DNA of 13,212 nucleotides from Aromatoleum sp. (GCA_010365205.1 JAAFGU010000032.1:1-13212); one strand, 5' to 3'. Positions 1 to 7,044 are shown, counted from the first letter of the stretch. Notes: generated from the sequence alone by a model not told the origin. Numbers and translations are program-made.

Positions 1-472
1 CGGACGGCGCGTCGAAGCGCGCCCCATGGTCCAGCAGCGAGGTCGCCAAAGCGGCCGCCGAAGTCGGTGCGGGCGCAGACCCCGCGCGCGGCGGCGCAAT
101 CGTCTCGCTCAGCACGGAGGTTTCGCGCGGCGCGATCCGAAACGTCGATGCCGGCACGGCGACAACCGAATCCGGGGCGGCGCCGGTGATGCTCACCTCG
201 CCACGGTCGATCTCGAGCCATTGCGACGGCTCGCCCGGGTCGTCCGGCATGTCGAGGATCGACGGTGCTTCGATCTCTTCGACGGCGTCGGTGAGCTCCG
301 GGACGTCGGCGAGCATCGAGGGGACCGGCCGAATCTCGATCGACTCGGAGGTTTCCACGGCAATCGCGTCGGTGAGTTCGGGAATGTCCGCATCGCGCGC
401 CCCCTGCTCGCTCAGCCGGTTCCGTCGCATCAGTGCGTCGGCCTGCTCCAGCAATTCACGCGCCGTGGGCAT
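1..472 (-). CDS. Partial hypothetical protein with duplicated PELTDA motif, downstream of holC
   Basis: The open frame starts at ATG 472, three bases after the holC stop, and stays open to the left edge, giving 157 codons without a stop; the C-terminus is outside the window. The first ~20 residues (ARELLEQADALMRRNR) look like an amphipathic helix. A low-complexity acidic and proline/alanine-rich chain follows. The motif D-[IV]-PELTDA-[IV] occurs twice, at residues 29-37 and 56-64. No signal peptide, membrane segment or catalytic motif is visible. Short proteins with an N-terminal 'QADALMRR' helix and repeated 'IPxLTDxV' motifs are, from memory, common in Burkholderiales, and a DUF2486-type protein often lies between holC and valS; I propose this is that protein. 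Function is unknown. The tight spacing implies co-transcription with pepA-holC and possible translational coupling. Confidence 0.72.
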   Translation of the reverse strand, partial: MPTARELLEQADALMRRNRLSEQGARDADIPELTDAIAVETSESIEIRPVPSMLADVPELTDAVEEIEAPSILDMPDDPGEPSQWLEIDRGEVSITGAAPDSVVAVPASTFRIAPRETSVLSETIAPPRAGSAPAPTSAAALATSLLDHGARFDAPS

Positions 473-475
473 CGG

Positions 476-901
476 CTAGCCACGTCCCGACAGGTCGTGG
501 GTGCGAAGTTCGTAGCCGCGCTCGCGGTAGAAACGGAAACGGTCGCGACCGGACACGGCATCGCTCTCGTCGCGGCTGACGATTTCGGCCACCCGCTCGA
601 AGCGGGAAAAGAACGGTGGGGGCGACGGGTGCAGGTTGATGAGCACCGCGGCGGGTCCCTGGTGCTCCAGCACGTGATCGACGACGATCGGCGTTTCGGC
701 GGCGAGCGGACTCCCCAGCCGGCAATGCGGCAGGAAGCCGATTGCCGGCACGACCCACAGCAACCGGTCGAACTCCGCCGTCGCAGTCTCGTCGGCCGTC
801 AGCACCCGGACGCTGCCGTGCTGCGCCCACGCCTTGGCCACGAGCTTCGCAGCGACCTCGAGGCGATTCGCGCAGCGCGTGTAGAAGTCGATCGTCGTCA
901 C
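476..901 (-). CDS. holC: DNA polymerase III subunit chi
   Basis: Chi is an accessory subunit of the DNA polymerase III clamp loader; with psi it links the replisome to single-stranded-DNA-binding protein. The 141-residue protein begins MTTIDFYTRC and carries the family pattern: an early basic helix (RLEVAAKLVAKAW, about 13-25), the 'FLPH' block (57-60), the hydrophobic strand VLINL (86-90) and the C-terminal segment with FRFYRERGYEL (122-132). Length is close to the usual ~145 residues. The start codon is GTG at 901-899, chosen because upstream in-frame sequence is not chi-like; no clear Shine-Dalgarno sequence precedes it. The gene lies 21 bases behind pepA, the usual arrangement in beta- and gammaproteobacteria, so it probably depends on the pepA promoter and on translational coupling. 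Confidence 0.93.
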   Translation of the reverse strand: MTTIDFYTRCANRLEVAAKLVAKAWAQHGSVRVLTADETATAEFDRLLWVVPAIGFLPHCRLGSPLAAETPIVVDHVLEHQGPAAVLINLHPSPPPFFSRFERVAEIVSRDESDAVSGRDRFRFYRERGYELRTHDLSGRG

Positions 902-922
902 GAACGCATTGCCGCGGCCGCG

Positions 923-2425
923 TCAGGACGCGGGCGCCGTCTCCTGCGTCAGCAGCCACGTGGTCAGCAGCGGCACCGGCCGACCGGTCGCGCCCTTTTC
1001 CTTGCCTTCGAGCCACGCGACGCCGGCGATGTCCAGATGCGCCCAGTCGTACTTTTTGGTGAAGCGAGAAAGGAAGCAGGCGGCTGTGATGCTGCCGCCG
1101 GCGCGGCCGGCGATATTGGCGAAATCGGCGAAATTGCTCTGCAGCCCGTCCTGGTAATCGTCCCACAGCGGCAGCTGCCAGGCGCGGTCGTAGGCATCGT
1201 CGCCGGCGGACACCAGCGCCCGCGCCAGCGCGTCGTTGTTGCTGAACACGCCGCACGCGACATGGCCGAGCGCAATCACCATCGCCCCCGTGAGCGTGGC
1301 GATATCGACAACCGCCTCGGGCTCATAGCGCTCCGCGTAGGTGAGCGCGTCGGCCAGAATAAGGCGGCCTTCGGCGTCGGTATTCAGGATCTCGATCGTC
1401 TGGCCCGACATGCTGGTGACAACGTCGCCGGGCTTGGTCGCGCGCCCCGACGGCATGTTCTCGCAGGCGGCCACGAGTCCGACCGCGTTTACCTTGGCCT
1501 TCAGTTCGGCGATTGCGCGAAAGGTGCCGAAGACACTCGCGGCACCGCACATGTCGAACTTCATGTGGTCCATGTCGTGGCCGGGCTTAAGCGAAATGCC
1601 GCCACTGTCGAACGTGATGCCCTTGCCGACCAGCACGACCGGGCGCTGCTTCTTGGTCGCCGCGTTGTACTCGAACACGATGAAGCGCGGCGGCTCGTAG
1701 CTGCCATTGGTGACCGACAGGAACGAGCCCATCCCCAGTTCCTCGATCTCCTTGCGCTCGAGCACCGTGACCTTGACGTCGGGAAACTCCTTTGCGATTT
1801 CCAGCGCGCGCTCGCCGAGGTATTTCGGCGTACAGACGTTGCCGGGCAGGTTCCCGAGGTCGCGCGCGAGCTCCATGCCGTGGGCGATGGCAAGCCCGCG
1901 CGCGGCCGCCGCTTCACCGGACGTGAGGTCGGAGCGCTGCGGCACCGACAGAGTCAGCTTGCGCAAAGGACGGCGGACCTCGGCCTTTTCGCTTTTCATC
2001 TGGTCGAAGCGGTAGACGGCCTCCATCGCGACGACCACGGCGTGCTCCACGCGCCAGGCGACCTCGCGCCGCTTGACCTTTTCCTCGGTGACGTAGATGA
2101 CCGCCTCGTAGGAGCCGGTCTCGTTGAGGAGCTTGACCGCCGATTTGACCGCCGACCGGAACTCCTTGTCGCGGAAATCGCGCTCCTTGCCAAGCCCGAC
2201 CAGCAGGACGCGGTCGGCAAGCGTGCCGCGCACGTTGTGCAGCAGCAGCGTGGCGCCGAGCTTGCCCTCCATGTCGCCGCGGCGGATGATTTCGCTGATG
2301 TAACCGTTCGAAGCGCGATCGATCAGTTCCGCCGACAGTGAAAGCTTTCGGTTGTCGAAAACGCCGACGACAACGCAGGCGCTGCGCTGCTTCTCAGGGC
2401 TGCCGCTTTTTATGGTAAATTCCAT
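923..2425 (-). CDS. pepA: Leucyl aminopeptidase (M17 family, cytosol aminopeptidase PepA)
   Basis: This cytoplasmic, hexameric, two-metal aminopeptidase removes N-terminal residues such as leucine from peptides. The 500-residue protein has the N-terminal macro-like domain (about 1-160) and the C-terminal catalytic domain. The M17 metal and catalytic residues are visible: K268 and D273 in VGKGITFDSGG, K280, D291 in KFDM, and the signature NTDAEGRL (348-355) with D350, E352 and R354. ATG 2425 is chosen over an in-frame ATG at 2452 because betaproteobacterial homologues begin MEF(S/T)IKSGSPEKQRSA and because the purine-rich ribosome site (GGAGG at 2442-2438, GGGGGA at 2436-2431) lies between the two ATGs. 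E. coli PepA is 503 residues, a good match. PepA of E. coli also binds DNA in XerCD recombination; nothing here tests that role. First gene of the operon with holC. Confidence 0.97.
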   Translation of the reverse strand: MEFTIKSGSPEKQRSACVVVGVFDNRKLSLSAELIDRASNGYISEIIRRGDMEGKLGATLLLHNVRGTLADRVLLVGLGKERDFRDKEFRSAVKSAVKLLNETGSYEAVIYVTEEKVKRREVAWRVEHAVVVAMEAVYRFDQMKSEKAEVRRPLRKLTLSVPQRSDLTSGEAAAARGLAIAHGMELARDLGNLPGNVCTPKYLGERALEIAKEFPDVKVTVLERKEIEELGMGSFLSVTNGSYEPPRFIVFEYNAATKKQRPVVLVGKGITFDSGGISLKPGHDMDHMKFDMCGAASVFGTFRAIAELKAKVNAVGLVAACENMPSGRATKPGDVVTSMSGQTIEILNTDAEGRLILADALTYAERYEPEAVVDIATLTGAMVIALGHVACGVFSNNDALARALVSAGDDAYDRAWQLPLWDDYQDGLQSNFADFANIAGRAGGSITAACFLSRFTKKYDWAHLDIAGVAWLEGKEKGATGRPVPLLTTWLLTQETAPAS

Positions 2426-2480
2426 TGCCGTCCCCCGCCTCCATGGTTGCATTTCTTTGTCCTAGCGCGACCTCGGCGGC

Positions 2481-2510
2481 ATTATTGGCAAAACGGGCCA
2501 AAAAAGTCAA
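2481..2510 (-). promoter_or_regulatory. Predicted sigma70-type promoter of pepA-holC operon
   Basis: On the minus strand TTGACT (2510-2505) and AATAAT (2486-2481) are separated by 18 bases, each one mismatch from consensus. Transcription would start near 2474, giving a leader of about 49 nt before the pepA ATG. The 100 bp spacer also has to contain or adjoin the lptF promoter; the only forward candidate is TTGGCA (2485-2490) with a poor -10 at 2508-2513, which would overlap the pepA promoter. The pepA call is good by sequence; the lptF one is weak. Confidence 0.68.
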
Positions 2511-2525
2511 AATTCTCCCGTCGTC

Positions 2526-3623
2526 ATGATTTTTCGCCGCAGCCTCGTGCGCGAACTGACGGCCACGGCGCTCGGCCTGTTCGTCGTCCTGCTCGGTATC
2601 CTCTTCACCAATCTGGTGCTGCGCCTTCTGGCCCGGGCGGCCGGAGGAACCGTGGCGGCAGACGGCATCCTGGCGCTGCTGGGCTTCAATGCGCTGTTCT
2701 ACTTCAATATCCTGCTGTCGGTCACCCTGTTCCTCACGGTGCTCCTGACGCTTTCCCGCTGGTATCGCGACAGCGAGATGATCGTCTGGTTCACGTCCGG
2801 CCAGAGCATCACCTCTTGCCTCAAGCCGATCCTCTGGTTCGCCACGCCGTTCCTGGCGGCGATCGTCGCGCTGTCGCTCTACCTGTCGCCGTGGGCCGAG
2901 CGCCGCAAGATCGAGTACGAGCGCCAACTCGAATCGCGGGACGAAATCGCGTTGATCACCCCCGGCCTGTTCCGCGAGTTTCCGCGGGCAAACCTCGTCG
3001 TGTTTGTCGAGAGCATCAACACGTTCGACGGGACGGTTCGCAACGTATTCCTGCACTCGGTGGATGATGGCAAGGACGTCACGACGGTGGCACGCTCCGG
3101 GCGGCTCGAGGAGGCGCCGAACCGCGATCGCTTCATTGTGCTGAACGAAGGCCGCCGCTACGAAGGGCGGCCGGGCACGGCGGAGTTCCAGCTGGTCGAG
3201 TTCGAGAAGCTCGGCCGGAGAATCGAGCCGGCCGAGGTCCGTCTATCGCCGACGTCCACCAAGGCAATTCCGACCGAGGTCCTGGCGTTCTCCGAGAATC
3301 GCGTCGAGCGGGCGGAACTTTTCTGGCGCCTCTCGGTGCCGATCGCCGCGCTGGTGCTGACGCTGCTGGCGATCCCGCTGGCGTACGTGAACCCGCGTAT
3401 GGGGCGGTCGTTCAACCTCGTCGCCGCGGCGTTCATGTATATGTTGTACAGCAACTGTCTCAATATCGTGCAGAGCTTCATCGCCCAGGGGAAGCTGGAC
3501 TTCTGGATCGGCCTTACGTTGCCGCACTTGATCGCCGCATCGGTCGTGTTGGCGCTGTTCCACAGGCAGCTTTCCGCGACAGGCCTGCTCGGGCTGCCGC
3601 AGCGGGCGAAAGCCGCAGCATGA
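2526..3623 (+). CDS. lptF: LPS export ABC transporter permease LptF
   Basis: LptF is one of two inner-membrane subunits of LptB2FG, which extracts lipopolysaccharide from the inner membrane and passes it to LptC/LptA. The 365-residue protein has the YjgP/YjgQ layout: three N-terminal membrane segments (about 13-33, 55-75, 102-121), a periplasmic beta-jellyroll-like domain (about 122-265) and three C-terminal segments (about 270-288, 295-315, 326-345). The cytoplasmic coupling region WYRDSEMIVWFTSG (79-92) matches the conserved LptF/G loop that contacts LptB. ATG 2526 gives the family's usual MIF-R-R-x-L-x-R-E beginning; no Shine-Dalgarno sequence is evident before it. It is divergent from pepA, as in many proteobacteria, and overlaps lptG by ATGA, so the two are translationally coupled. 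lptB, lptA and lptC are not in the window. Confidence 0.96.
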   Translation: MIFRRSLVRELTATALGLFVVLLGILFTNLVLRLLARAAGGTVAADGILALLGFNALFYFNILLSVTLFLTVLLTLSRWYRDSEMIVWFTSGQSITSCLKPILWFATPFLAAIVALSLYLSPWAERRKIEYERQLESRDEIALITPGLFREFPRANLVVFVESINTFDGTVRNVFLHSVDDGKDVTTVARSGRLEEAPNRDRFIVLNEGRRYEGRPGTAEFQLVEFEKLGRRIEPAEVRLSPTSTKAIPTEVLAFSENRVERAELFWRLSVPIAALVLTLLAIPLAYVNPRMGRSFNLVAAAFMYMLYSNCLNIVQSFIAQGKLDFWIGLTLPHLIAASVVLALFHRQLSATGLLGLPQRAKAAA

Positions 3624-4702
3624 AGACGCTGACCCGCTATATCGGGCGCGAAGTGCTGGCGGCGATCCTGCTGATCTTCGCCGCGCTGATCATGCTGTTC
3701 GCGTTCTTCGACCTGATCGCGGAGCTGGGCGAAGTCGGCAAGGCCAGCTACACGCTGTCGACGGCGTTCCTCTATGTGGGGCTGCAACTTCCGTCGCGGA
3801 TGTACGAACTGTTCCCGGTGGCGGCGCTTATCGGCACGCTATTCGCAATCTCCCAACTGGTTTCCAATTCCGAGTACACGGTGATGCGGGCGTCGGGCGC
3901 ATCGCTGCTGCAGGTCACATGGGCGCTGGTGCGCGTCGGCATTCCGCTGGCGCTGGTCACGTTCCTGGCCGGTGAGTTCGTTGCGCCGCCGGCCGAGCGA
4001 ATCGCTCGCCAGGTGCGGGCGCAGGCGAAAGGTGACACCGCGACGATCACGGCGCAGCAGTTCCAGTCGGGCTTCTGGTTCAAGCAGGACCTGACCGTCG
4101 TCAACATCCGCGGCGTGCTCGCCGACATGACGCTCGTCGGCGTCCGCCTCTACCAGTTCGACAACGACCTGCGCCTCACGACGATTCGTGTCGCCGAGTC
4201 GGGGAATTTCGCCGGCGATGGCGTGTGGAAACTCGCCAACGTCAGCACGACAGAACTGGGAAGCGGGGAAGCCAAGCTGACCCGACAGGACACCTGGGCC
4301 TGGGACACGGTGCTGCGGCCGTCACTGCTGACGGTGTTCCAGGTGGCGCCGGAGAAACTCGAGCTCGGAACGCTGTGGGAGAACATGCGCGTGCTGGGCA
4401 GCGGCAGCCAGAAAACGTCGCGCTTCGAGATCGCTTTCTGGAACAAGCTCTTCTTTCCGGCCGCGGTGATCGTGATGATGGTACTCGCGCTTCCGTTCTC
4501 CTACTTTCAGCGCCGCTCCGGAGGCGTCGGCTTCCGGATCTTCGTCGGCACGATGCTGGGGCTCGCCTTCTTCCTCGTGGGACGCCTGTTCTCCAACCTC
4601 GGCATTCTCAATGACTGGTCGCCGCTGTTCTCGGCGGTGTTCCCGCTGGCGATGTTTGTCGCAGTCACGGCCGCGTTGCTGTGGCGGCTCGAACGACGCT
4701 GA
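3620..4702 (+). CDS. lptG: LPS export ABC transporter permease LptG
   Basis: LptG pairs with LptF in the LptB2FG lipopolysaccharide extractor. The 360-residue protein shows six predicted membrane segments (about 13-33, 62-82, 100-122, 276-295, 304-324, 337-356) around a periplasmic beta-jellyroll-like domain (about 123-265). The conserved cytoplasmic loop reads SNSEYTVMRASGAS (82-95), the LptG counterpart of the coupling helix that engages LptB. The N-terminus MKTLTRYIGREVL is typical. Its ATG overlaps the lptF TGA (ATGA at 3620-3623), so translation is coupled and expression comes from the lptF promoter. The gene ends 121 bp before the convergent rpmA, with a shared terminator between them. 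It is distinguished from LptF by order and by the RYIGRE start. Confidence 0.96.
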   Translation: MKTLTRYIGREVLAAILLIFAALIMLFAFFDLIAELGEVGKASYTLSTAFLYVGLQLPSRMYELFPVAALIGTLFAISQLVSNSEYTVMRASGASLLQVTWALVRVGIPLALVTFLAGEFVAPPAERIARQVRAQAKGDTATITAQQFQSGFWFKQDLTVVNIRGVLADMTLVGVRLYQFDNDLRLTTIRVAESGNFAGDGVWKLANVSTTELGSGEAKLTRQDTWAWDTVLRPSLLTVFQVAPEKLELGTLWENMRVLGSGSQKTSRFEIAFWNKLFFPAAVIVMMVLALPFSYFQRRSGGVGFRIFVGTMLGLAFFLVGRLFSNLGILNDWSPLFSAVFPLAMFVAVTAALLWRLERR

Positions 4703-4758
4703 CGCGGCCGGGCGAGGTCGCTCCGCCCGCTCTCCGCGCGTTGATGAAAACGCTGATG

Positions 4759-4790
4759 AAAAAAATCCCGGCGCGCAGCCGGGATTTTTT
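4759..4790. terminator. Bidirectional intrinsic terminator between lptG and rpmA
   Basis: A perfect 8 bp stem (4765-4772 ATCCCGGC with 4778-4785 GCCGGGAT) closes a 5-base loop, with seven A on the left (4759-4765) and six T on the right (4785-4790). Read on either strand this gives a GC-rich hairpin followed by U residues, so it can end both lptFG (plus) and rplU-rpmA (minus). It is the only strong hairpin in the 121 bp spacer. Confidence 0.93.
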
Positions 4791-4823
4791 CCGGGGAGCC
4801 AAGCCCCCCGCAGGCGCACCGCG

Positions 4824-5087
4824 TTACGCCGCAACCGGCTCGATGTTGACGAACGTGCGCTTGTCCTTGCCCTTGACCGCGAACTGGACCTTGCCGCGGA
4901 CGAGCGCGAACAACGTGTGATCCTTGCCCATCCCGACGTTCACGCCCGCATGCATCGGCGTGCCGCGCTGGCGGACGATGATGCTGCCCGCGGCAATGAG
5001 TTCGCCGCCGTAGGCTTTGACGCCGAGTCGCTTCGATTCGGAATCGCGGCCATTGCGCGAGCTGCCGCCTGCCTTTTTGTGTGCCAT
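4824..5087 (-). CDS. rpmA: 50S ribosomal protein L27
   Basis: L27 is a large-subunit protein whose N-terminal tail reaches towards the peptidyl transferase centre. The 87-residue product begins MAHKKAGGSSRNGRDSESK, the near-invariant bacterial L27 start, and contains the L27 signature region GSIIVRQRGTPMHAG (34-48). There is no N-terminal cleaved extension of the Firmicutes type. A GGAG ribosome site lies about eight bases before the ATG. It is 13 bases behind rplU, in the usual rplU-rpmA pair. Unusually, the next gene on this strand is not obg: a terminator and the convergent lptG come directly after. Confidence 0.98.
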   Translation of the reverse strand: MAHKKAGGSSRNGRDSESKRLGVKAYGGELIAAGSIIVRQRGTPMHAGVNVGMGKDHTLFALVRGKVQFAVKGKDKRTFVNIEPVAA

Positions 5088-5100
5088 GGTCGATGCTCCG

Positions 5101-5412
5101 TTAGCCGACGATGCTTTCGATCTTGAGTTCGGTGTAGTTCTGGCGATGTCCCTGGTGCTTCTGATAGTGCTTGCGCCGCCGCATCTTGAATATGCGGACC
5201 TTCTCGCCGCGGCCGTGACTCACGACCGTCGCCTTGACGGTCGCGCCGGCGACCATCGGTTGACCCAGACGGACGCCGTCGCCCTCCCCGATCATGAGGA
5301 CCTGATCCAGGATGACTTCCGCGCCCACGTCCGCGGGTATCTGTTCTACTTTGAGTTTTTCGCCGGGGGCAACCTTGTACTGCTTGCCGCCGGTTTTTAT
5401 GACCGCGTACAT
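5101..5412 (-). CDS. rplU: 50S ribosomal protein L21
   Basis: L21 binds 23S rRNA in the large ribosomal subunit. The 103-residue protein starts MYAVIKTGGKQYKV, the standard L21 beginning, and contains the L21 signature FKMRRRKHYQKHQGHRQ (75-91). Length equals that of E. coli L21 (103). ATG 5412 is chosen over an in-frame ATG 48 bases upstream because the family N-terminus begins exactly here and a GGAG ribosome site lies eight bases before it. It is the first gene of a two-gene operon with rpmA, with its own strong promoter about 120 bases upstream. Confidence 0.98.
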   Translation of the reverse strand: MYAVIKTGGKQYKVAPGEKLKVEQIPADVGAEVILDQVLMIGEGDGVRLGQPMVAGATVKATVVSHGRGEKVRIFKMRRRKHYQKHQGHRQNYTELKIESIVG

Positions 5413-5531
5413 GGTGATACTCCGTTCATTGGACGTTCGTTTGCCGGGTTCAATTGCCATCTATCGCGCAACGTTTCGCCGCGCGATTTTCGCGGCTCGT
5501 CCCGCGCCGTTCCCGCGTCTATCGCGGAAAG
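5413..5531 (-). promoter_or_regulatory. Long 5' leader of rplU with GC-rich hairpin
   Basis: Between the predicted start of transcription (about 5531) and the rplU ATG lie about 119 nt of leader. It holds a 6 bp hairpin (arms 5496-5491 and 5483-5478, loop AAAATCG) and two copies of CGCGATAG, one near the 5' end and one after the hairpin. Ribosomal protein operons are often autoregulated through leader RNA, so a regulatory role is plausible, but I cannot match this to a named L21 leader family. Only the length and hairpin are directly seen. Confidence 0.4.
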
Positions 5532-5537
5532 TCTTTA

Positions 5538-5567
5538 ATTATAAACGCTTTCTCCGCGATCTGTCAA
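5538..5567 (-). promoter_or_regulatory. Strong sigma70-type promoter of rplU-rpmA
   Basis: On the minus strand a perfect TTGACA (5567-5562) is followed after 18 bases by a perfect TATAAT (5543-5538) within an AT-rich island that stands out in this GC-rich region. Transcription would start near 5531. This is the best promoter match in the window and fits a highly expressed ribosomal operon. Confidence 0.88.
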
Positions 5568-5840
5568 AAAGTGGCGAGGACCGGCGCGATGAGCGTCGCA
5601 GCGACCCGCCGCGGCTTTCAACCCTCTGGCCCGACGCAGAATTTCACGCCCGGGCGACGCGGGGCGATCGCCCCACCCGTTCGACCTTCCTGGCGCGGTG
5701 CCAACGCAGGGAGAGCCGGGGCCTTCGGTTACAATCCGGTCCCGTTCGACGCGTGCGGGCGCGCCGGGCCGCAACCTGTTCCGTTGGCGGTCCGGACCGG
5801 TTCTGTGCCGCGTTCGCACCTGCGTCATACCCTATTTCCC
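5568..5840 (+). promoter_or_regulatory. Upstream region of ispB with candidate -10 and two palindromes
   Basis: I see no gene in this 273 bp stretch between the rplU promoter and ispB. It holds a perfect 14 bp palindrome (GGGGCGATCGCCCC, 5661-5674), a candidate -10 element TACAAT (5730-5735) without a convincing -35, and a second perfect 12 bp palindrome (CGGTCCGGACCG, 5788-5799) that would lie in the ispB leader. A forward reading frame crosses the region but its sequence has no prenyltransferase character. The -10 assignment is tentative. Confidence 0.35.
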
Positions 5841-6809
5841 GTGACCACCGACTCCCTGAAATCCCTGCTCGCGGACGAAATGACGGAAGTGGATCGCGTG
5901 CTGCGGTCGAGCCTCGAATCCGATGTCGTGCTCGTCCGCCAAGTGGCTGAGTACATCATCAGCAGCGGCGGCAAGCGACTGCGCCCGGCATTGCTGCTGC
6001 TGGCGGCGCGAGCCTGCGGCTACGCGGGACGCGACCACTGCACGTTGGCCGCGGTCGTCGAGATGATTCACACGGCGACGCTGCTGCACGACGACGTCGT
6101 CGACGAATCGCAGCTGCGGCGCGGGCACGCCACCGCCAATGCGACCTTCGGCAATTCCGCCAGCGTGCTTGTCGGCGACTTTCTGTACTCGCGCGCATTC
6201 CAGCTGATGGTGGGGCTGCGCTCGGTGCGCGTCCTGGAGATCTTGTCGCACGCGACCAACGTGATCGCCGAAGGCGAGGTCATGCAATTGATGAACGTCG
6301 GCAATCCGGATCTGGACGAGGCCGCGTACCTCGAGGTGATCCAGCGCAAGACCGCGAAGCTGTTCGAGGCCGCGGCCCAGCTCGGTGCCGTTCTCGCCGG
6401 CGCCAGCCCCGAGCGCGAGACGGCGCTCGCCCGCTACGGCCGACATCTCGGCACCGCGTTCCAGCTCGTCGACGACGTCCTCGACTATTCGGGGGATCTC
6501 GCGGCGATCGGCAAGAATCTGGGCGATGACCTCGCCGAGGGCAAGATGACGCTGCCGCTGATCCGCGCGATCGCCGTCGGCAGCGCCGAGGACGCCGCGT
6601 TGGTGCGCAACGCGATCACCGGCGGGCGCATCACCGAATTCGCGCCCGTCGTCGCCGCGCTCGACCGGACCGGCGCGTTGGCGTATGCACGCGCCAGCGC
6701 GGCGCGCGAGGGCGATACCGCGGCAGCGTGCGTGACCGGCCTCCCGCTTTCGCCGCATCGCGAAAGTCTGCTAGAATTAGCGTCCTTCGCGGTTCGCCGT
6801 TCGTACTAA
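5841..6809 (+). CDS. ispB: Octaprenyl diphosphate synthase (trans-polyprenyl transferase)
   Basis: IspB condenses isopentenyl diphosphate onto farnesyl diphosphate to make the C40 side chain of ubiquinone. The 322-residue protein (E. coli IspB: 323) has the whole family pattern: GGKRLRP (43-49), first aspartate-rich motif DDVVD (84-88), GDFLYSRAF (112-120), second motif DDVLD (211-215) and GDDLAEGKMTLP (228-239). The position five residues before the first motif is alanine (A79), a small residue compatible with a long-chain product. Start GTG 5841 gives MTTDSLKSLLADEM, which matches homologue length; an in-frame GTG at 5805 would add 12 non-conserved residues. No clear ribosome site precedes either. 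It is divergent from rplU and followed by tRNA-Pro, a familiar betaproteobacterial layout. Exact chain length cannot be proved from sequence. Confidence 0.94.
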   Translation: MTTDSLKSLLADEMTEVDRVLRSSLESDVVLVRQVAEYIISSGGKRLRPALLLLAARACGYAGRDHCTLAAVVEMIHTATLLHDDVVDESQLRRGHATANATFGNSASVLVGDFLYSRAFQLMVGLRSVRVLEILSHATNVIAEGEVMQLMNVGNPDLDEAAYLEVIQRKTAKLFEAAAQLGAVLAGASPERETALARYGRHLGTAFQLVDDVLDYSGDLAAIGKNLGDDLAEGKMTLPLIRAIAVGSAEDAALVRNAITGGRITEFAPVVAALDRTGALAYARASAAREGDTAAACVTGLPLSPHRESLLELASFAVRRSY

Positions 6810-6858
6810 CGCCATACTGAAGCTCAGCATCCGAGGCTTCGGGCTGGAGCCTTACCAA

Positions 6859-6885
6859 GGTGCGCAAAGTGCGCAAGGTGCGGCG
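6859..6885. repeat. Short tandem repeat, three 9 bp units
   Basis: Three consecutive 9-base units read GGTGCGCAA, AGTGCGCAA and GGTGCGGCG (the last diverged). They lie in the 143 bp spacer between ispB and tRNA-Pro. A weak hairpin (6819-6840, one bulged base, no T run) precedes them, and a possible -10 element TAGAAT sits inside the end of ispB (6772-6777). No convincing tRNA promoter is visible immediately upstream of the tRNA. Confidence 0.55.
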
Positions 6886-6952
6886 CCGCGACCCGCGAAA
6901 ATGTCGGATTCCCGCCGCGGGGACTGCCGCAAGACCCGCCGGCAACGGCACA

Positions 6953-7029
6953 CGGGGTGTAGCTTAGCCTGGTAGAGCGCTACGTTCGGGACGTAGAGGC
7001 CGGAGGTTCAAATCCTCTCACCCCGACCA
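6953..7029 (+). tRNA. tRNA-Pro (anticodon CGG)
   Basis: The 77 nt sequence folds as a full cloverleaf. The acceptor arms are CGGGGTG (6953-6959) and CACCCCG (7019-7025), followed by the discriminator A and an encoded CCA end (7027-7029). The anticodon stem CTACG/CGTAG (6980-6984 and 6992-6996) closes the loop TTCGGGA, with anticodon CGG at 6987-6989, so it reads CCG proline codons. The T arm carries GGTTCAAATCC. C1-G72 is typical of bacterial tRNA-Pro. CCG is expected to be frequent in this GC-rich genome. Confidence 0.98.
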
Positions 7030-7044
7030 GATCACCGTAAAAAC

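Noticed and set aside
26..2341. A 771-codon open frame on the plus strand opposite pepA and holC
   Set aside because: It is antisense to two well-recognised genes, has arginine/histidine/aspartate-rich composition typical of the reverse frame of GC-rich genes, and no recognisable domain.
2426..2452. Nine-residue N-terminal extension of pepA from the upstream ATG
   Set aside because: Family N-terminus begins at the second ATG and the ribosome site lies between the two.
2485..2513. Forward promoter for lptF (TTGGCA with CAAAAT)
   Set aside because: The -10 is poor and would place the start only about five bases before the ATG; kept only as a weak possibility in the pepA promoter note.
5454..5840. 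Possible N-terminal extension of ispB by 129 residues
   Set aside because: It overlaps the rplU leader and promoter, shows no conserved sequence, and would make the protein far longer than the family.
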